This document shows, in pieces, positions 29,658-39,316 of a stretch of DNA of 64,000 bases. Within the stretch, counting starts at the first letter, position 1, and every line of letters begins with the position of its first letter. The position numbers and the translations under genes are program-made. Source of the stretch: Idiomarina aquatica (GTDB lineage Bacteria > Pseudomonadota > Gammaproteobacteria > Enterobacterales > Alteromonadaceae); assembly GCF_004362895.1 (NCBI RefSeq), contig NZ_SNXI01000007.1, positions 52,379-116,378 on the forward strand, written 5' to 3'. The notes under the pieces were generated by a model. The model searched no databases. It saw only the letters and a list, made by a program, of their open reading frames with translations, and was not told the origin of the DNA.

Positions 29658-31373
29658 TTTTATCCCCAGTGACTGTACTTCGCCCTGTTCGTTGACCTCC
29701 CGCACGGTTAAAACGACATCGCCTACCTGCGCTGTATCACCAATAACAACCCGACGATGAAACTTCTGAGTAAAGTAATCTTTTAGCGTTTTACCCAAAA
29801 TCGCGTCATCAACCTGGCCCAGTGGATAGACCGACGATACCTCGGTAAAGGTCAAATCCCCACGCAGGCTAAAGTCACCGAAGAAGCCTTGCTCGTTAAT
29901 TTTTAAGCCACGCCCGCCGGATGCAAGAATCCGACTGACTTCGTCAATATCGCGCACGGTTGCAGTGACTAATAAATTGTCACCCTCTTCTACCGTCGGC
30001 TTAGTCTCTGGCTGCAGCCATTCACCATCGCGAATAACGCCAACAAAGGTCGCTGGTGCGGTCAATTTGAGTTCGCTCCAGGTGTGATCACAGGCTGGTG
30101 AATCTTTATCGATTTTATACAACCATACCTCAAGTGCCTCTTTGGAGGGTACCGATGAAAGCGGCATTCGCTGCTGTGGTTCGGGACGTTTTGGCACTTC
30201 CAGGTTTAGCCAGCGAGCCATAGGCGCTATGGTCCAGCCCTGAATTAGCAACGACACCATCACCACCACAAAGGCGATATCAAAATACAACTCTTCTTGC
30301 TCAACACCACTTAGCCAGGGGAATAATGCCAGGATAATTGGCACCGCACCACGCAGCCCAACCCAGCTCATAAAGACTTGTTCACGCCAAGGGAAAGAAA
30401 AAGGTAACAGGCTAATGACCACGGCTATCGGCCGCGCGATAAAAATTAAAGCAAAGGCAATACCCAGTGCAACCGGCAGATAAGCGACTAAATGCGATGG
30501 CGTTACCAGCAGCCCCAGGATCAGGAACATCGATATTTGCGCCAGCCAGGCCAAGCCATCCTGTACATGAAGTATATGCACAAGTTGTGGTAAGCGTGCA
30601 TTGCCGATCAAAAAGCCCATCAAATAAACGGCTAAAAACCCGCTGGCACCCAGTTTTGCCGTTACCGCAAAGGCAAGAATGGCACTGGCAACCGCTAGTA
30701 ACGGAAAGAACGAGAAGCTTAACGGTAACTTGCGACCAGCGACGATAAATAGTCGGCCTCCCAGCCAACCAAAGAAAAGCCCGCCAATAAGTTGCCACAA
30801 CACATCGGCAACCAGCCAGTACCACTGATTAAACTCACCACTGGCCACCGCCGCTGTCATTGTCAGTGTCAGAATAACAGCCATCGGGTCGTTACTGCCC
30901 GATTCGATCTCAAGAGTAGCGCCAACGCGCTCTTTAATCTGTAAACCCTGCGATTGGAAAATACCAAATACGGCAGCTGCATCGGTTGAGCTTAAAATGG
31001 CACCAATCAACAAGGCCGCGGGCCAAGGCAAACCGAACCAAAACACGGCAGCACTGGCAACCAGTGTACAGGTGATAGCAACGCCAACCGTTGCCAAACT
31101 AATAGCTGGCCATAATGCGACCCGGAAGCGCTGCGGGTTGGTGCGCATGCCGCCGTCAAACAGAATGATCACCAGCGCCATTGAGCCAATAATAAAAGCA
31201 ATATCAGGGTCGTCGAAGTTGAGCCCGATAACACCGTCCGTACCAGCTAACATACCGATGACAAGGAAGGTCAACAGGATGGGAGCGCCGAGTCGATTAG
31301 ATATAACTCCGGCCAAAATACTAACGACCAGTAGCAATCCACATATTAATAATAGTGTATTGGCAGTATCCAA
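29646..31373 (-). CDS. nhaP2: Potassium/proton antiporter, NhaP2/CvrA type
   Basis: CPA1 family antiporter of about 12-13 membrane helices in residues 1-385, including DGGMRTNP and [13 protein letters not shown] with the transport aspartates. A cytoplasmic TrkA-C domain (about 400-480) and a CorC/HlyC-associated domain (about 490-570) follow, the arrangement of NhaP2/CvrA. It exports potassium or sodium in exchange for protons. The open frame reaches an ATG at 31409. I prefer a TTG at 31373 (LDTANTLLL...), because GGGAG sits eight bases before it and the first helix then begins at the usual distance. It is inserted, in opposite orientation, between DUF4426 and rdgB. Confidence 0.88.
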   Translation of the reverse strand: MDTANTLLLICGLLLVVSILAGVISNRLGAPILLTFLVIGMLAGTDGVIGLNFDDPDIAFIIGSMALVIILFDGGMRTNPQRFRVALWPAISLATVGVAITCTLVASAAVFWFGLPWPAALLIGAILSSTDAAAVFGIFQSQGLQIKERVGATLEIESGSNDPMAVILTLTMTAAVASGEFNQWYWLVADVLWQLIGGLFFGWLGGRLFIVAGRKLPLSFSFFPLLAVASAILAFAVTAKLGASGFLAVYLMGFLIGNARLPQLVHILHVQDGLAWLAQISMFLILGLLVTPSHLVAYLPVALGIAFALIFIARPIAVVISLLPFSFPWREQVFMSWVGLRGAVPIILALFPWLSGVEQEELYFDIAFVVVMVSLLIQGWTIAPMARWLNLEVPKRPEPQQRMPLSSVPSKEALEVWLYKIDKDSPACDHTWSELKLTAPATFVGVIRDGEWLQPETKPTVEEGDNLLVTATVRDIDEVSRILASGGRGLKINEQGFFGDFSLRGDLTFTEVSSVYPLGQVDDAILGKTLKDYFTQKFHRRVVIGDTAQVGDVVLTVREVNEQGEVQSLGIKAKE

Positions 31374-31462
31374 TCCCGACTCCCTTATTCCTGCATATCT
31401 GTTTGGCATGTTATCATGCCCATTATCTTAGATTAGCTTTATTAGATCACGAAATAAAAACG

Positions 31463-32077
31463 ATGCAAAAAACACCAAACGAAGTTGTTTTGGCTACCGG
31501 TAATGCAGGTAAAGTCAACGAATTACAGGCCATGCTAAGAGAGCATCCGGAAACCGCTAACTGGCAGGTACATCCGCAATCCCAGTGGCAATTGTCAGAT
31601 GCCGATGAGACCGGCCTCGCGTTTGTTGAAAATGCTATCATAAAGGCACGTCACGCCTGTCGTCACACCGGCCTACCCGCAATTGCTGACGACTCAGGGT
31701 TAGCGGTTGACTATTTAGACGGCGCTCCCGGCGTGTTCTCTGCTCGCTATGCCGGTGAAAATTGTAGCGATCAGGACAATATTGATAAATTGCTTACCGC
31801 CCTGCGGGATGTGCCTGATAAACAACGCGGTGCCACCTTCCACTGTGTGTTGGTTTATTTACGTCACGCCGCAGACCCGACGCCGTTAATTTGCCACGGC
31901 CAGTGGTCTGGGCGCCTGTTACATGAGCCCCGCGGCGACGGTGGCTTTGGTTATGACCCTATATTTTGGGTCGACACTGAACAATGTTCAGCCGCCGAGC
32001 TGCCTCGCTCGCGCAAACAACAGTTAAGCCACCGTGGTAAAGCGTTGAGCCAATTGTTATCACAGCTAACCAAGTAG
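31463..32077 (+). CDS. rdgB: XTP/dITP diphosphatase RdgB
   Basis: House-cleaning pyrophosphatase that removes deaminated purine triphosphates (ITP, dITP, XTP). It has the N-terminal [14 protein letters not shown] motif, the active-site segment [15 protein letters not shown] with [13 protein letters not shown], and [13 protein letters not shown] near residue 160. I start at the ATG at 31463, giving 204 residues (E. coli 197); the upstream frame is non-homologous. It is followed by hemW after five bases, the standard rdgB-hemW pair. Confidence 0.95.
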   Translation: MQKTPNEVVLATGNAGKVNELQAMLREHPETANWQVHPQSQWQLSDADETGLAFVENAIIKARHACRHTGLPAIADDSGLAVDYLDGAPGVFSARYAGENCSDQDNIDKLLTALRDVPDKQRGATFHCVLVYLRHAADPTPLICHGQWSGRLLHEPRGDGGFGYDPIFWVDTEQCSAAELPRSRKQQLSHRGKALSQLLSQLTK

Positions 32078-32082
32078 GCCCT

Positions 32083-33222
32083 ATGCTATCGCTGCCGCCA
32101 TTATCCCTGTACGTTCACATCCCCTGGTGTATTCAAAAATGTCCGTACTGTGACTTTAACTCACATAAACTCAACGGCAGTATACCTGAAGATGCCTACA
32201 TTGGCCGTTTACTGGATGATTTACGTGCCGATTTGGATTGGGTTCAGGGCCGTAGCATAGAGTCAATCTTTATTGGCGGAGGCACGCCCAGCGTAATGTC
32301 TGCTGCAGCTATTCAACGATTGATGGACGGCATACGCTCGCAGTTGACGCTGACAACAGATTGTGAGGTGACGCTGGAAGCCAATCCCGGTACTTTTGAA
32401 ACTGAAAAATTCAGTGACTTTGTTAAAGCCGGCATTACCCGGTTATCGATTGGTGTGCAAAGTTTGCAACAGCATCAATTACAAGCCTTAGGTCGAATAC
32501 ATGATCCAGCACAAGCTCGCGCCGCTGCCGCTCATGCAGCGCAGTTGCCGCTAACAAGCTTTAATCTGGATCTGATGCATGGCCTGCCCGACCAGACCCT
32601 GGCGCAGGCACTGGATGACTTGCGACAAGTTATTGCGCTGGATCCGCCGCATATATCCTGGTATCAGCTTACTATCGAACCCAATACGCTATTTGCCAGC
32701 AAGCCGCCCGAATTGCCTGACGACGACACCTTATGGGAGATTTATCAACAAGGCCATCACTTGCTGGAAGCCGCGGGCTACCGTCAATACGAAGTAAGCG
32801 CTTACGCAAAAGCGGGGCATCAGAGCCGCCACAACCGCAACTACTGGCAATTTGGCGATTATCTGGGCATCGGCTGCGGCGCCCATAGTAAAGTGACCTT
32901 GGCAGAGCAAAATCGCATATTACGCTGTGAAAAAATCAAACATCCGCAAGGTTATTTGGATCTGACCCGGGCGCTACGTTACCAGTTAAATGACGTTGCC
33001 CCCGATGAGCGCTATTTTGAGTTTTTCATGAATCAATTACGCCTGTTAGAGCCGATCGCAAAGCGACACTTCGAGCTGACTACCGGCCTTAAAGCGACTG
33101 ATGCCAGTAAAAAATTAGCCACCGCTGTGGATAAGCAGTGGCTAACGGAAACAGATTCAGAATGGCAGCTTACGCCCAGCGGCCACCGTTTTCTTAACAG
33201 TGTGCTGGAAACCCTGCTATAG
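32083..33222 (+). CDS. hemW: Heme chaperone HemW, radical SAM
   Basis: Radical SAM protein related to coproporphyrinogen III oxidase HemN that inserts heme into respiratory proteins. The cluster motif reads CIQKCPYC (CxxxCxxC) near residue 17, followed by the GGGTPS SAM-binding motif. It lacks the longer N-terminal region of HemN. Length is 379 (E. coli HemW 378). It is convergent with trmB. Confidence 0.94.
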   Translation: MLSLPPLSLYVHIPWCIQKCPYCDFNSHKLNGSIPEDAYIGRLLDDLRADLDWVQGRSIESIFIGGGTPSVMSAAAIQRLMDGIRSQLTLTTDCEVTLEANPGTFETEKFSDFVKAGITRLSIGVQSLQQHQLQALGRIHDPAQARAAAAHAAQLPLTSFNLDLMHGLPDQTLAQALDDLRQVIALDPPHISWYQLTIEPNTLFASKPPELPDDDTLWEIYQQGHHLLEAAGYRQYEVSAYAKAGHQSRHNRNYWQFGDYLGIGCGAHSKVTLAEQNRILRCEKIKHPQGYLDLTRALRYQLNDVAPDERYFEFFMNQLRLLEPIAKRHFELTTGLKATDASKKLATAVDKQWLTETDSEWQLTPSGHRFLNSVLETLL

Positions 33223-33234
33223 CGCTTTTTGCGG

Positions 33235-33951
33235 TTATTGCTTACCAAAAATGAGATCCCAAACACCATGGCCTTTGCGTTCGCCACGTTGCTCGAATTT
33301 GGTTTTCGGGCGGTGCTGCGGGCGCGGAACATAGTCGTTAGTTGCCGATAAATTACGCAGATCCGAATTATCAGTGAGCACCTCAAGCATATGCTCAGCG
33401 TAGTTTTCCCAATCGGTAGCCAAATGCAGCGTTCCAGCCGGTGTTAACTTTGCAACCAGCAGTTCGACAAACTCAGGCTGAATAATACGGCGCTTGTGAT
33501 GACGTTTTTTATGCCAGGGATCAGGAAAGAAAACCTGCACACAATCCAGTGACTGATCCGGAATGCATTGCTTTAGCACTTCTACCGCATCTTCGTTATA
33601 TATCCGCAGGTTCGTTACTTGCTCCTGCCCTGCTGCCATGAGACAAGCGCCAACACCAGGTTCATGAACCTCAACACCGATGAAGTTTCGAGCCGGTGCC
33701 TGGCTGGCCATTTCCACCAGTGAATGCCCCATGCCGAAGCCAATCTCAAAGGTTACCGGGTTGTTATTACCGAACACCTCAGTCAAGTCAAGTTGCCCGT
33801 GACTAATACTCAACCCCATGGCGGGCCAATGACGCTCAATCGCTGCGGCCTGACCTTTTGTTAAACGACCTTCGCGCTTAACAAAACTTCTTACTGTGCG
33901 TACGTACTTACCGGCCGCTGCAGCTTCTTCTGCACTTTTAAATTGCGTCAT
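33235..33951 (-). CDS. trmB: tRNA (guanine-N7-)-methyltransferase
   Basis: Methylates G46 in the tRNA variable loop. The SAM-binding segment [15 protein letters not shown] lies near residue 70, the conserved [12 protein letters not shown] follows, and the catalytic [13 protein letters not shown] segment is near residue 145. Length is 238 (E. coli 239). In E. coli trmB is divergent from mutY; here an ompA gene has come between the two. Confidence 0.96.
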   Translation of the reverse strand: MTQFKSAEEAAAAGKYVRTVRSFVKREGRLTKGQAAAIERHWPAMGLSISHGQLDLTEVFGNNNPVTFEIGFGMGHSLVEMASQAPARNFIGVEVHEPGVGACLMAAGQEQVTNLRIYNEDAVEVLKQCIPDQSLDCVQVFFPDPWHKKRHHKRRIIQPEFVELLVAKLTPAGTLHLATDWENYAEHMLEVLTDNSDLRNLSATNDYVPRPQHRPKTKFEQRGERKGHGVWDLIFGKQ

Positions 33952-33991
33952 CGTTGTATGGTTACCTACTATCTCGTTATATCCGAAACTA

Positions 33992-34025
33992 AAATAAAAA
34001 AACGGGCCTGTATTAAAGGCCCGTT
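33992..34025 (-). terminator. Intrinsic terminator after ompA
   Basis: On the minus strand a nine-base stem (AACGGGCCT with AGGCCCGTT) ends in a TTTTTTATTTT tail. It lies about 40 bases after the ompA stop and before trmB. Confidence 0.9.
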
Positions 34026-34062
34026 GGATATTTTAACGGTAAGAGCGTTACAACCGCAACGC

Positions 34063-35151
34063 TTAACGTTCTACCGGTACACGATTAACGATTTTAAGTT
34101 CAGCTTCGATACGGCGATTGTCCTGACGTGCCGCAGCGCTGTCACCCATGGTACGTGGTTGTGACTCACCGTGACCTTTATAACTTACACGGTTCGCGTC
34201 AATACCGAAGCGCTTAACCATGACATCACCAACAGCTTTTGCACGACGCTCAGATAACCACTGGTTATAATCTTCCGGGCCAACACTATCGGTATGACCG
34301 TGGATAGTGATGTTCAGTTGCGGATGCTCTTTCATGAAGTTCGCCATGTCTTCAATTTCACCCATCGCCGATTTACGGACAACTGAAGAGTCAAAATCAA
34401 ATTCAACCAGCATTTCTTCACGAAGGGTTTCGTTTTTGTACAGAACACAACCATTTTCATCGACCGAGTAATCTGCCGGGGTATTTACGCAATTATCTTT
34501 GCTATCAATTACGCCATCACCATCAGAATCCACAGGTTGCTGCGGCTCTGGCTGAGATTGTGCAGGCTGAGGAGCAACGTCCGGACGCTGACGCGGCTCT
34601 GGTGACGCATCACGCCCGCCAAAGAACCATTGCAGGCCGAAGTTAGCAAACATTTCGTTATACTTTTCATCGGTGCCTTTTTGACCACCTGCCTCTATCC
34701 GCCATGCCAGATTGTCATTGATGAATGAGCGATGGCCTACAGTCGCACGAATTGCTTTGTCGGCAATACCACCAATCTCGCTACTAACCACACCTAAACC
34801 GGCATAAACCGTATCGTTGAAGTGATACAGTGCATCGGTTCCATAGTTCTTACCGTAGGCATTACCACCCAGTTCCAGGTCTGCTTCCAGGTACTCGTAA
34901 TAAGCACGTAATTCCCATGCTTCGCTAAGCATTACGCCAGCTTCAATACCTGTTGCCAGCGTGGAGAAGTTATTATCAACGGCTCGGAAGGCGTTGTTAT
35001 CTATTGCAACACGCTCAGGATCTGCAGAGAACGCACCCATGCGCGCACCTACATAAATATCATTCTTTTCTACTTGAGTTTGCTGTGCGGTAGCGACAGA
35101 TGTCATTCCTACGCTCACCAAAGCCAATAACACGGTGTTTAACTTTTTCAT
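34063..35151 (-). CDS. OmpA family outer membrane protein
   Basis: Outer-membrane porin-like protein anchored to peptidoglycan. A signal peptide (residues 1-22, ending ATAQQ) precedes an eight-stranded beta-barrel of about 170 residues. A proline/glutamine-rich hinge and a short calcium-binding thrombospondin-3-like repeat (DSDGDGVIDSKDNC) follow. The C-terminal OmpA domain has IHGHTDSVG and LSERRAKAV, the peptidoglycan-binding motifs. Length is 362. It has a good AGGAG seven bases before the ATG and a strong terminator, consistent with an abundant protein. It is divergent from mutY. Confidence 0.92.
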   Translation of the reverse strand: MKKLNTVLLALVSVGMTSVATAQQTQVEKNDIYVGARMGAFSADPERVAIDNNAFRAVDNNFSTLATGIEAGVMLSEAWELRAYYEYLEADLELGGNAYGKNYGTDALYHFNDTVYAGLGVVSSEIGGIADKAIRATVGHRSFINDNLAWRIEAGGQKGTDEKYNEMFANFGLQWFFGGRDASPEPRQRPDVAPQPAQSQPEPQQPVDSDGDGVIDSKDNCVNTPADYSVDENGCVLYKNETLREEMLVEFDFDSSVVRKSAMGEIEDMANFMKEHPQLNITIHGHTDSVGPEDYNQWLSERRAKAVGDVMVKRFGIDANRVSYKGHGESQPRTMGDSAAARQDNRRIEAELKIVNRVPVER

Positions 35152-35210
35152 TGCAAGCTCCTTTTTAATTGCAATAGAAGAACCAACTTGGCTGTTTATA
35201 CGCTATTTAT

Positions 35211-35239
35211 ATTATAACGATCACAATATGAAGTACGTT
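35211..35239 (-). promoter_or_regulatory. Candidate ompA promoter
   Basis: A perfect TATAAT (minus strand, 35211-35216) lies about 60 bases before the ompA start. The -35 position at 17-base spacing (AACGTA) is poor, so another factor may assist. The leader is AT-rich. Confidence 0.35.
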
Positions 35240-35355
35240 TAGGGTAAGTATAAACCTAAATCGAAAAATGTCAGATATGTTTGCAATTATTTACAGATAT
35301 TCCTGGGTAGGTTGTAATACGCCTTTGCAGTTATCATTTAAGGGGCAGTACATCG

Positions 35356-36414
35356 ATGACGTCGCTTTCGACAGAACAATGGTTTAGCAATGACGTTTTG
35401 CGATGGTTCGAGCAACATGGCAGAAAGGATCTGCCCTGGCAACAGCAAAAATCCCCCTATAAAGTCTGGATTTCAGAAATCATGCTGCAGCAAACCCAGG
35501 TTGCTACAGTAATCCCTTATTTTTTGCGATTTATGAATTCATTCCCCACCGTGGAGGCGCTGGCCGAAGCATCACTTGATAACGTACTGAGCCACTGGAG
35601 CGGACTGGGCTATTACGCCAGGGCACGAAACCTACACAAAGCAGCACAGCAGATTTGCAGCGAATTTGCCGGGCAATTCCCGACTCAGCCGGAACAACTC
35701 ATGCAGTTACCCGGCATCGGACGCTCAACTGCCGGCGCCATCGCATCGCTCGGCTGCGGTGTGCCCGCTGCCATTCTGGACGGTAATGTTAAACGCGTTC
35801 TTGCGCGCTGCTTTGCGGTGGCCGGCTGGCCCGGTAAGGCAGCCGTGTTACGCCAGCTATGGCAGTTATCGGAACAGCTCACGCCAATAGCCCGGCACGA
35901 CGAGTATAATCAAGCGATGATGGATTTAGGTGCACTCATTTGCACCCGTTCCTCACCACAATGTCATGCCTGCCCATTACAAAGCGCCTGTATAGCAAAT
36001 AAACAGGGGCAACAGCTTGCTTATCCCGGTAAAAAACCTAAAAAAGCACTGCCGGTAAAAACCGCCTATTTAGCCGTGCAGAAAAAAGCCGATCAGGTGT
36101 TGTTACAAAAACGACCACCAACAGGCATTTGGGGAGGGCTGTGGAGCTTTCCTGAATTCAGCAGCGAAGCTGAGCTGTTGACACACTTTGAGCTGGCCAA
36201 TAATGAGGTAAGGTCGTTGTCACCGTTTCGGCACACGTTTTCTCATTTCCATTTAGATTGCTACCCCCTGCTACTATGCAACGCTAACAATGCAAGCGCG
36301 CAGCTTGCAGACAGCAGCGAACAACAGCGCTGGGTTTCGCCAGGTCAGTCACTGGACGTAGGTATTGCCGCAGCGACGCAAAAAATTCTAACTCAACTAG
36401 TAACCGAGTTATGA
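35356..36414 (+). CDS. mutY: Adenine DNA glycosylase MutY
   Basis: Removes adenine mispaired with 8-oxoguanine. The helix-hairpin-helix [12 protein letters not shown] and the catalytic aspartate in ILDGNVKRV lie near residues 118-145. The four iron-sulfur cysteines are spaced C-x6-C-x2-C-x5-C ([17 protein letters not shown], about 196-212). A C-terminal NUDIX-like 8-oxoG recognition domain follows. Length is 352 (E. coli 350). AAGGGG lies ten bases before the ATG. yggX follows after 43 bases, as in E. coli. Confidence 0.96.
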   Translation: MTSLSTEQWFSNDVLRWFEQHGRKDLPWQQQKSPYKVWISEIMLQQTQVATVIPYFLRFMNSFPTVEALAEASLDNVLSHWSGLGYYARARNLHKAAQQICSEFAGQFPTQPEQLMQLPGIGRSTAGAIASLGCGVPAAILDGNVKRVLARCFAVAGWPGKAAVLRQLWQLSEQLTPIARHDEYNQAMMDLGALICTRSSPQCHACPLQSACIANKQGQQLAYPGKKPKKALPVKTAYLAVQKKADQVLLQKRPPTGIWGGLWSFPEFSSEAELLTHFELANNEVRSLSPFRHTFSHFHLDCYPLLLCNANNASAQLADSSEQQRWVSPGQSLDVGIAAATQKILTQLVTEL

Positions 36415-36457
36415 TAAAACTATTACCTAAACACCCTGCCAAAAAAAGGAACAGGTT

Positions 36458-36733
36458 ATGAGCAGAACCGTATTTTGTGAGTACTTACAGCAACAAGCTG
36501 AAGGCCTTGATTTTCAGCTATATCCGGGCGAGTTGGGTGAGCGAATTTATAACCATATCTCGAAACAAGCCTGGGCTGAATGGCAAAAAAAACAGACCAT
36601 GTTAATTAACGAAAAGCACCTGAATATGATGGCAGAAGCCGATCGCCAGTACCTGGAACAACAGATGGTTGCCTTTTTATTTGAACGTAAAGAAATAACG
36701 ATCGACGGTTATACACCGCCTGAAAGTCAATAA
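36458..36733 (+). CDS. yggX: Probable Fe(2+)-trafficking protein YggX
   Basis: Small cytoplasmic protein that protects iron-sulfur clusters and limits iron-driven oxidation. The 91 residues (E. coli 91) begin [19 protein letters not shown] with the conserved cysteine 7. They include the [18 protein letters not shown] helix, which are hallmarks of the family. It lies just after mutY, which has an iron-sulfur cluster. Confidence 0.96.
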   Translation: MSRTVFCEYLQQQAEGLDFQLYPGELGERIYNHISKQAWAEWQKKQTMLINEKHLNMMAEADRQYLEQQMVAFLFERKEITIDGYTPPESQ

Positions 36734-36873
36734 GCGTAAAATTTATTGCAATAAACATCCAAAAGCTAAATTATTGACTAAAATATTGACAATAGTTTCA
36801 GGTTATGAGCGTTACTGGAGCTTCGCTGTCGATTCTGTTAGACTACTAACGAATTCAACAAAAGGGAGTCTTT

Positions 36874-37989
36874 ATGAAAGCGCCATCCTGGCGAAGAGCC
36901 GTACTTAAAGTAGGCAGTGCGCTCATCGCGCCAGATGAAACCGGAGTGAGTACCAAATACTTACTTCCCATCGCTCGGTTTATTAACGAGTGTCGTGAAC
37001 GAGGCCAAGAGGTCGTGCTAGTTTCTTCAGGCAGTGTTGCCGCAGGACGAAAGCACATTCACTTCGAACATAAGAAGGTTCCGGTTGCTGTTCGCAAAGC
37101 GATGTCAGCCGTTGGACAGAATGAAATGATGGGGTATTGGTCGCGCTTTTTTGATTTCCCCTGCGCGCAACTTTTGATGACCCACAGCGACTTGCGTGAC
37201 CGCGCACGTTACGTGAGCATCAAAAATACGTTAAACAGATTGTTAGAGCACAATGTTTTGCCCGTCGTAAACGAAAACGACGCGCTCGCCACTGACGAAA
37301 TGAAAGTGGGTGACAACGATAACCTATCAGCAATGATTGCCACCCTGGTTGACGCAGATGCACTGTTTATCTGCTCAGACATTGATGGCTTGTATGACGC
37401 AGACCCCAACCTTAACCCGGATGCTAAGAAGATTCCCGTGGTTGAGCAAATTGACGAGAGCATTTTCTCGCTCGCTGGCGGGTCAGTAAGTGCCGTAGGG
37501 ACAGGTGGTATGCGTACCAAAGTCGAAGCGGCCGAAAAAGCAACTTCTCACGGCATTGATACCTATATTGTCAATGGCCGCAAAGGCGAGACGTTTGAAT
37601 CGCTGTTACAGGGCGAAATACCAGGAACACTTTTCCGTCGCCAATCTGATCCAATCAGCAATAAAAAACATTGGTTAAGACATACGCTTGTCGCCCAGGG
37701 CGAGATTTTAATCGACGAGGGTGCAGAAAAAGCGTTAATGGAAAACGGAGCGTCGCTATTGAGCTCCGGCATTGTTGACGTTCAAGGCGACTTTGACCGC
37801 GGTGATGCGGTACTCGTGCGCAGCGCAAACAACACCGATGCGCTGGCTAAAGGCATTTGCCAATACAGTTCGCACGAGCTACTGCACATTAAGGGCCAGC
37901 AAACCGAAGACATTGCAGAGCAATTCGGTTACAGCCCGATTACTGAAGTAATTCATCGCGATGATTTAATGATTTTGGAGGATTCATGA
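36874..37989 (+). CDS. proB: Glutamate 5-kinase
   Basis: Phosphorylates glutamate as the first step of proline synthesis. The amino-acid kinase domain shows VLKVGSALI (residues 10-18), VSSGSVAAG (about 50-58) and VNENDALATDE. GGMRTKVEAA (about 210-219) and the C-terminal PUA domain (about 270-355) follow. Length is 371 (E. coli 367). AAAAGGGAG precedes the ATG. The proA start overlaps its stop by four bases, so the two are translationally coupled. Upstream, two TTGAC sequences (36774-36791) lie in AT-rich DNA and may be part of a promoter. Confidence 0.96.
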   Translation: MKAPSWRRAVLKVGSALIAPDETGVSTKYLLPIARFINECRERGQEVVLVSSGSVAAGRKHIHFEHKKVPVAVRKAMSAVGQNEMMGYWSRFFDFPCAQLLMTHSDLRDRARYVSIKNTLNRLLEHNVLPVVNENDALATDEMKVGDNDNLSAMIATLVDADALFICSDIDGLYDADPNLNPDAKKIPVVEQIDESIFSLAGGSVSAVGTGGMRTKVEAAEKATSHGIDTYIVNGRKGETFESLLQGEIPGTLFRRQSDPISNKKHWLRHTLVAQGEILIDEGAEKALMENGASLLSSGIVDVQGDFDRGDAVLVRSANNTDALAKGICQYSSHELLHIKGQQTEDIAEQFGYSPITEVIHRDDLMILEDS

Positions 37990-39239
37990 GCCAGCAGTTA
38001 GCAACAGAAATTGCCCAACGCGCCGCTAAAGCCGCGCGTGCGGTAGCAACCTTGTCAGAGCAGGACAAAAACAAGGTTTTACAAAAAATGGCTGACGCAA
38101 TCCGTAGCCACAAAGATAAGATTTTAGCCGTTAACGAAAAAGACATGGTAGCCGGCAAAGAGAAAGGCCTAAGTGACGCCATGATGGATCGTTTGCAGCT
38201 AGACGATGACCGTGTCGAAGGCATGGCATCTGCGATAGAAGAAATTATAGAACTTAGCGATCCGGTCGGTGACAGCTACGTGCTTGAAGAGCGCCCTAAC
38301 GGCCTCAAAATTGAAAAAATGCGTATTCCTTTGGGCGTTATCGCTATGATTTACGAAGCGCGTCCAAACGTCACTGCAGATGCCGGCGCACTGTGTTTTA
38401 AATCAGGTAACGCGGTGATCTTACGCTGTGGCCGGGAAGCGATCGAGAGTAGCAAGGCGATTGCCGATGCATTGCACGAAGCGCTGGAACAAAGCGGCTT
38501 GCCGAAAGACGTAATTACCGTCGTTCCTACTCCTGACCGCGAATTAATGACCGAGCTGTTGCAGCAAAAAGACTACATCGATCTGGTTATTCCTCGCGGC
38601 GGTGAAGGTCTTATTCATTATGTCAGTGATACCAGTAAAATTCCGGTTATCCAGCATTACAAAGGCGTCTGCCACCTGTATGTGGACAAAGACGCAGACT
38701 TAGATAAAGCACTGGCGATACTGTTAAATGGTAAAACCCAGCGTACCGGTGTTTGTAACGCTCTGGAAGGCTTACTGGTACATCAGGATGTTGCCGAAAC
38801 GTTCTTGCCAATGGCGGCCAAAGCACTGGCTGAAAAAGGCGTAACCATTCATGCAGACAAACGTTCAGTCGGTTATTTTGATGGCGCTGATGAAATTGCT
38901 GATGATGCCTTTGGCGAAGAATATTTAGCCTTAGAAATAGCGATTCGCACAGTGGACGATTTTGATGCCGCTGCTGATCACATCCAGCAGTTTGGTAGCG
39001 GACACACTGAAGTTATCGTGACCGAAAACCAGGATACGGCTAAACGCTTTATTCGTGAAATCGATTCAGCGGTAACCATGGCGAATGCCTCATCTCGTTT
39101 TTCTGATGGCGGTCAGTTAGGGCTTGGTGCTGAAATTGGTATCTCAACCAGTAAGTTGCATGCTTATGGACCCATGGGTTTGCAAGCGCTGACAACAGAG
39201 AAGTTTGTAGTAACTGGTAACGGCCAAATTCGCGACTAG
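37986..39239 (+). CDS. proA: Glutamate-5-semialdehyde dehydrogenase
   Basis: Reduces glutamyl-5-phosphate to glutamate semialdehyde, the second step of proline synthesis. The family segments IPLGVIAMIYEARPNVT (about residue 110) and FKSGNAVILRCG are present. The catalytic cysteine lies in KTQRTGVCNALEG (about 255), and the C-terminal SRFSDGGQLGLGAEIGIST is present. Length is 417, equal to E. coli. Coupled to proB by a four-base overlap; a strong terminator follows. Confidence 0.97.
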   Translation: MSQQLATEIAQRAAKAARAVATLSEQDKNKVLQKMADAIRSHKDKILAVNEKDMVAGKEKGLSDAMMDRLQLDDDRVEGMASAIEEIIELSDPVGDSYVLEERPNGLKIEKMRIPLGVIAMIYEARPNVTADAGALCFKSGNAVILRCGREAIESSKAIADALHEALEQSGLPKDVITVVPTPDRELMTELLQQKDYIDLVIPRGGEGLIHYVSDTSKIPVIQHYKGVCHLYVDKDADLDKALAILLNGKTQRTGVCNALEGLLVHQDVAETFLPMAAKALAEKGVTIHADKRSVGYFDGADEIADDAFGEEYLALEIAIRTVDDFDAAADHIQQFGSGHTEVIVTENQDTAKRFIREIDSAVTMANASSRFSDGGQLGLGAEIGISTSKLHAYGPMGLQALTTEKFVVTGNGQIRD

Positions 39240-39265
39240 TTCATACCAGCAAAAGCAAGTAAAAC

Positions 39266-39302
39266 AAAAAAGCCTGTTCAGCGCGCTGAACAGGCTTTTT
39301 TA
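39266..39302. terminator. Bidirectional intrinsic terminator between proA and waaA-kdkA
   Basis: A 12-base stem (AGCCTGTTCAGC with GCTGAACAGGCT) is flanked by AAAAA on the left and TTTTTT on the right, so it can end both converging transcripts. Confidence 0.9.
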
Positions 39303-39316
39303 TTAGCTAAGCGCCA

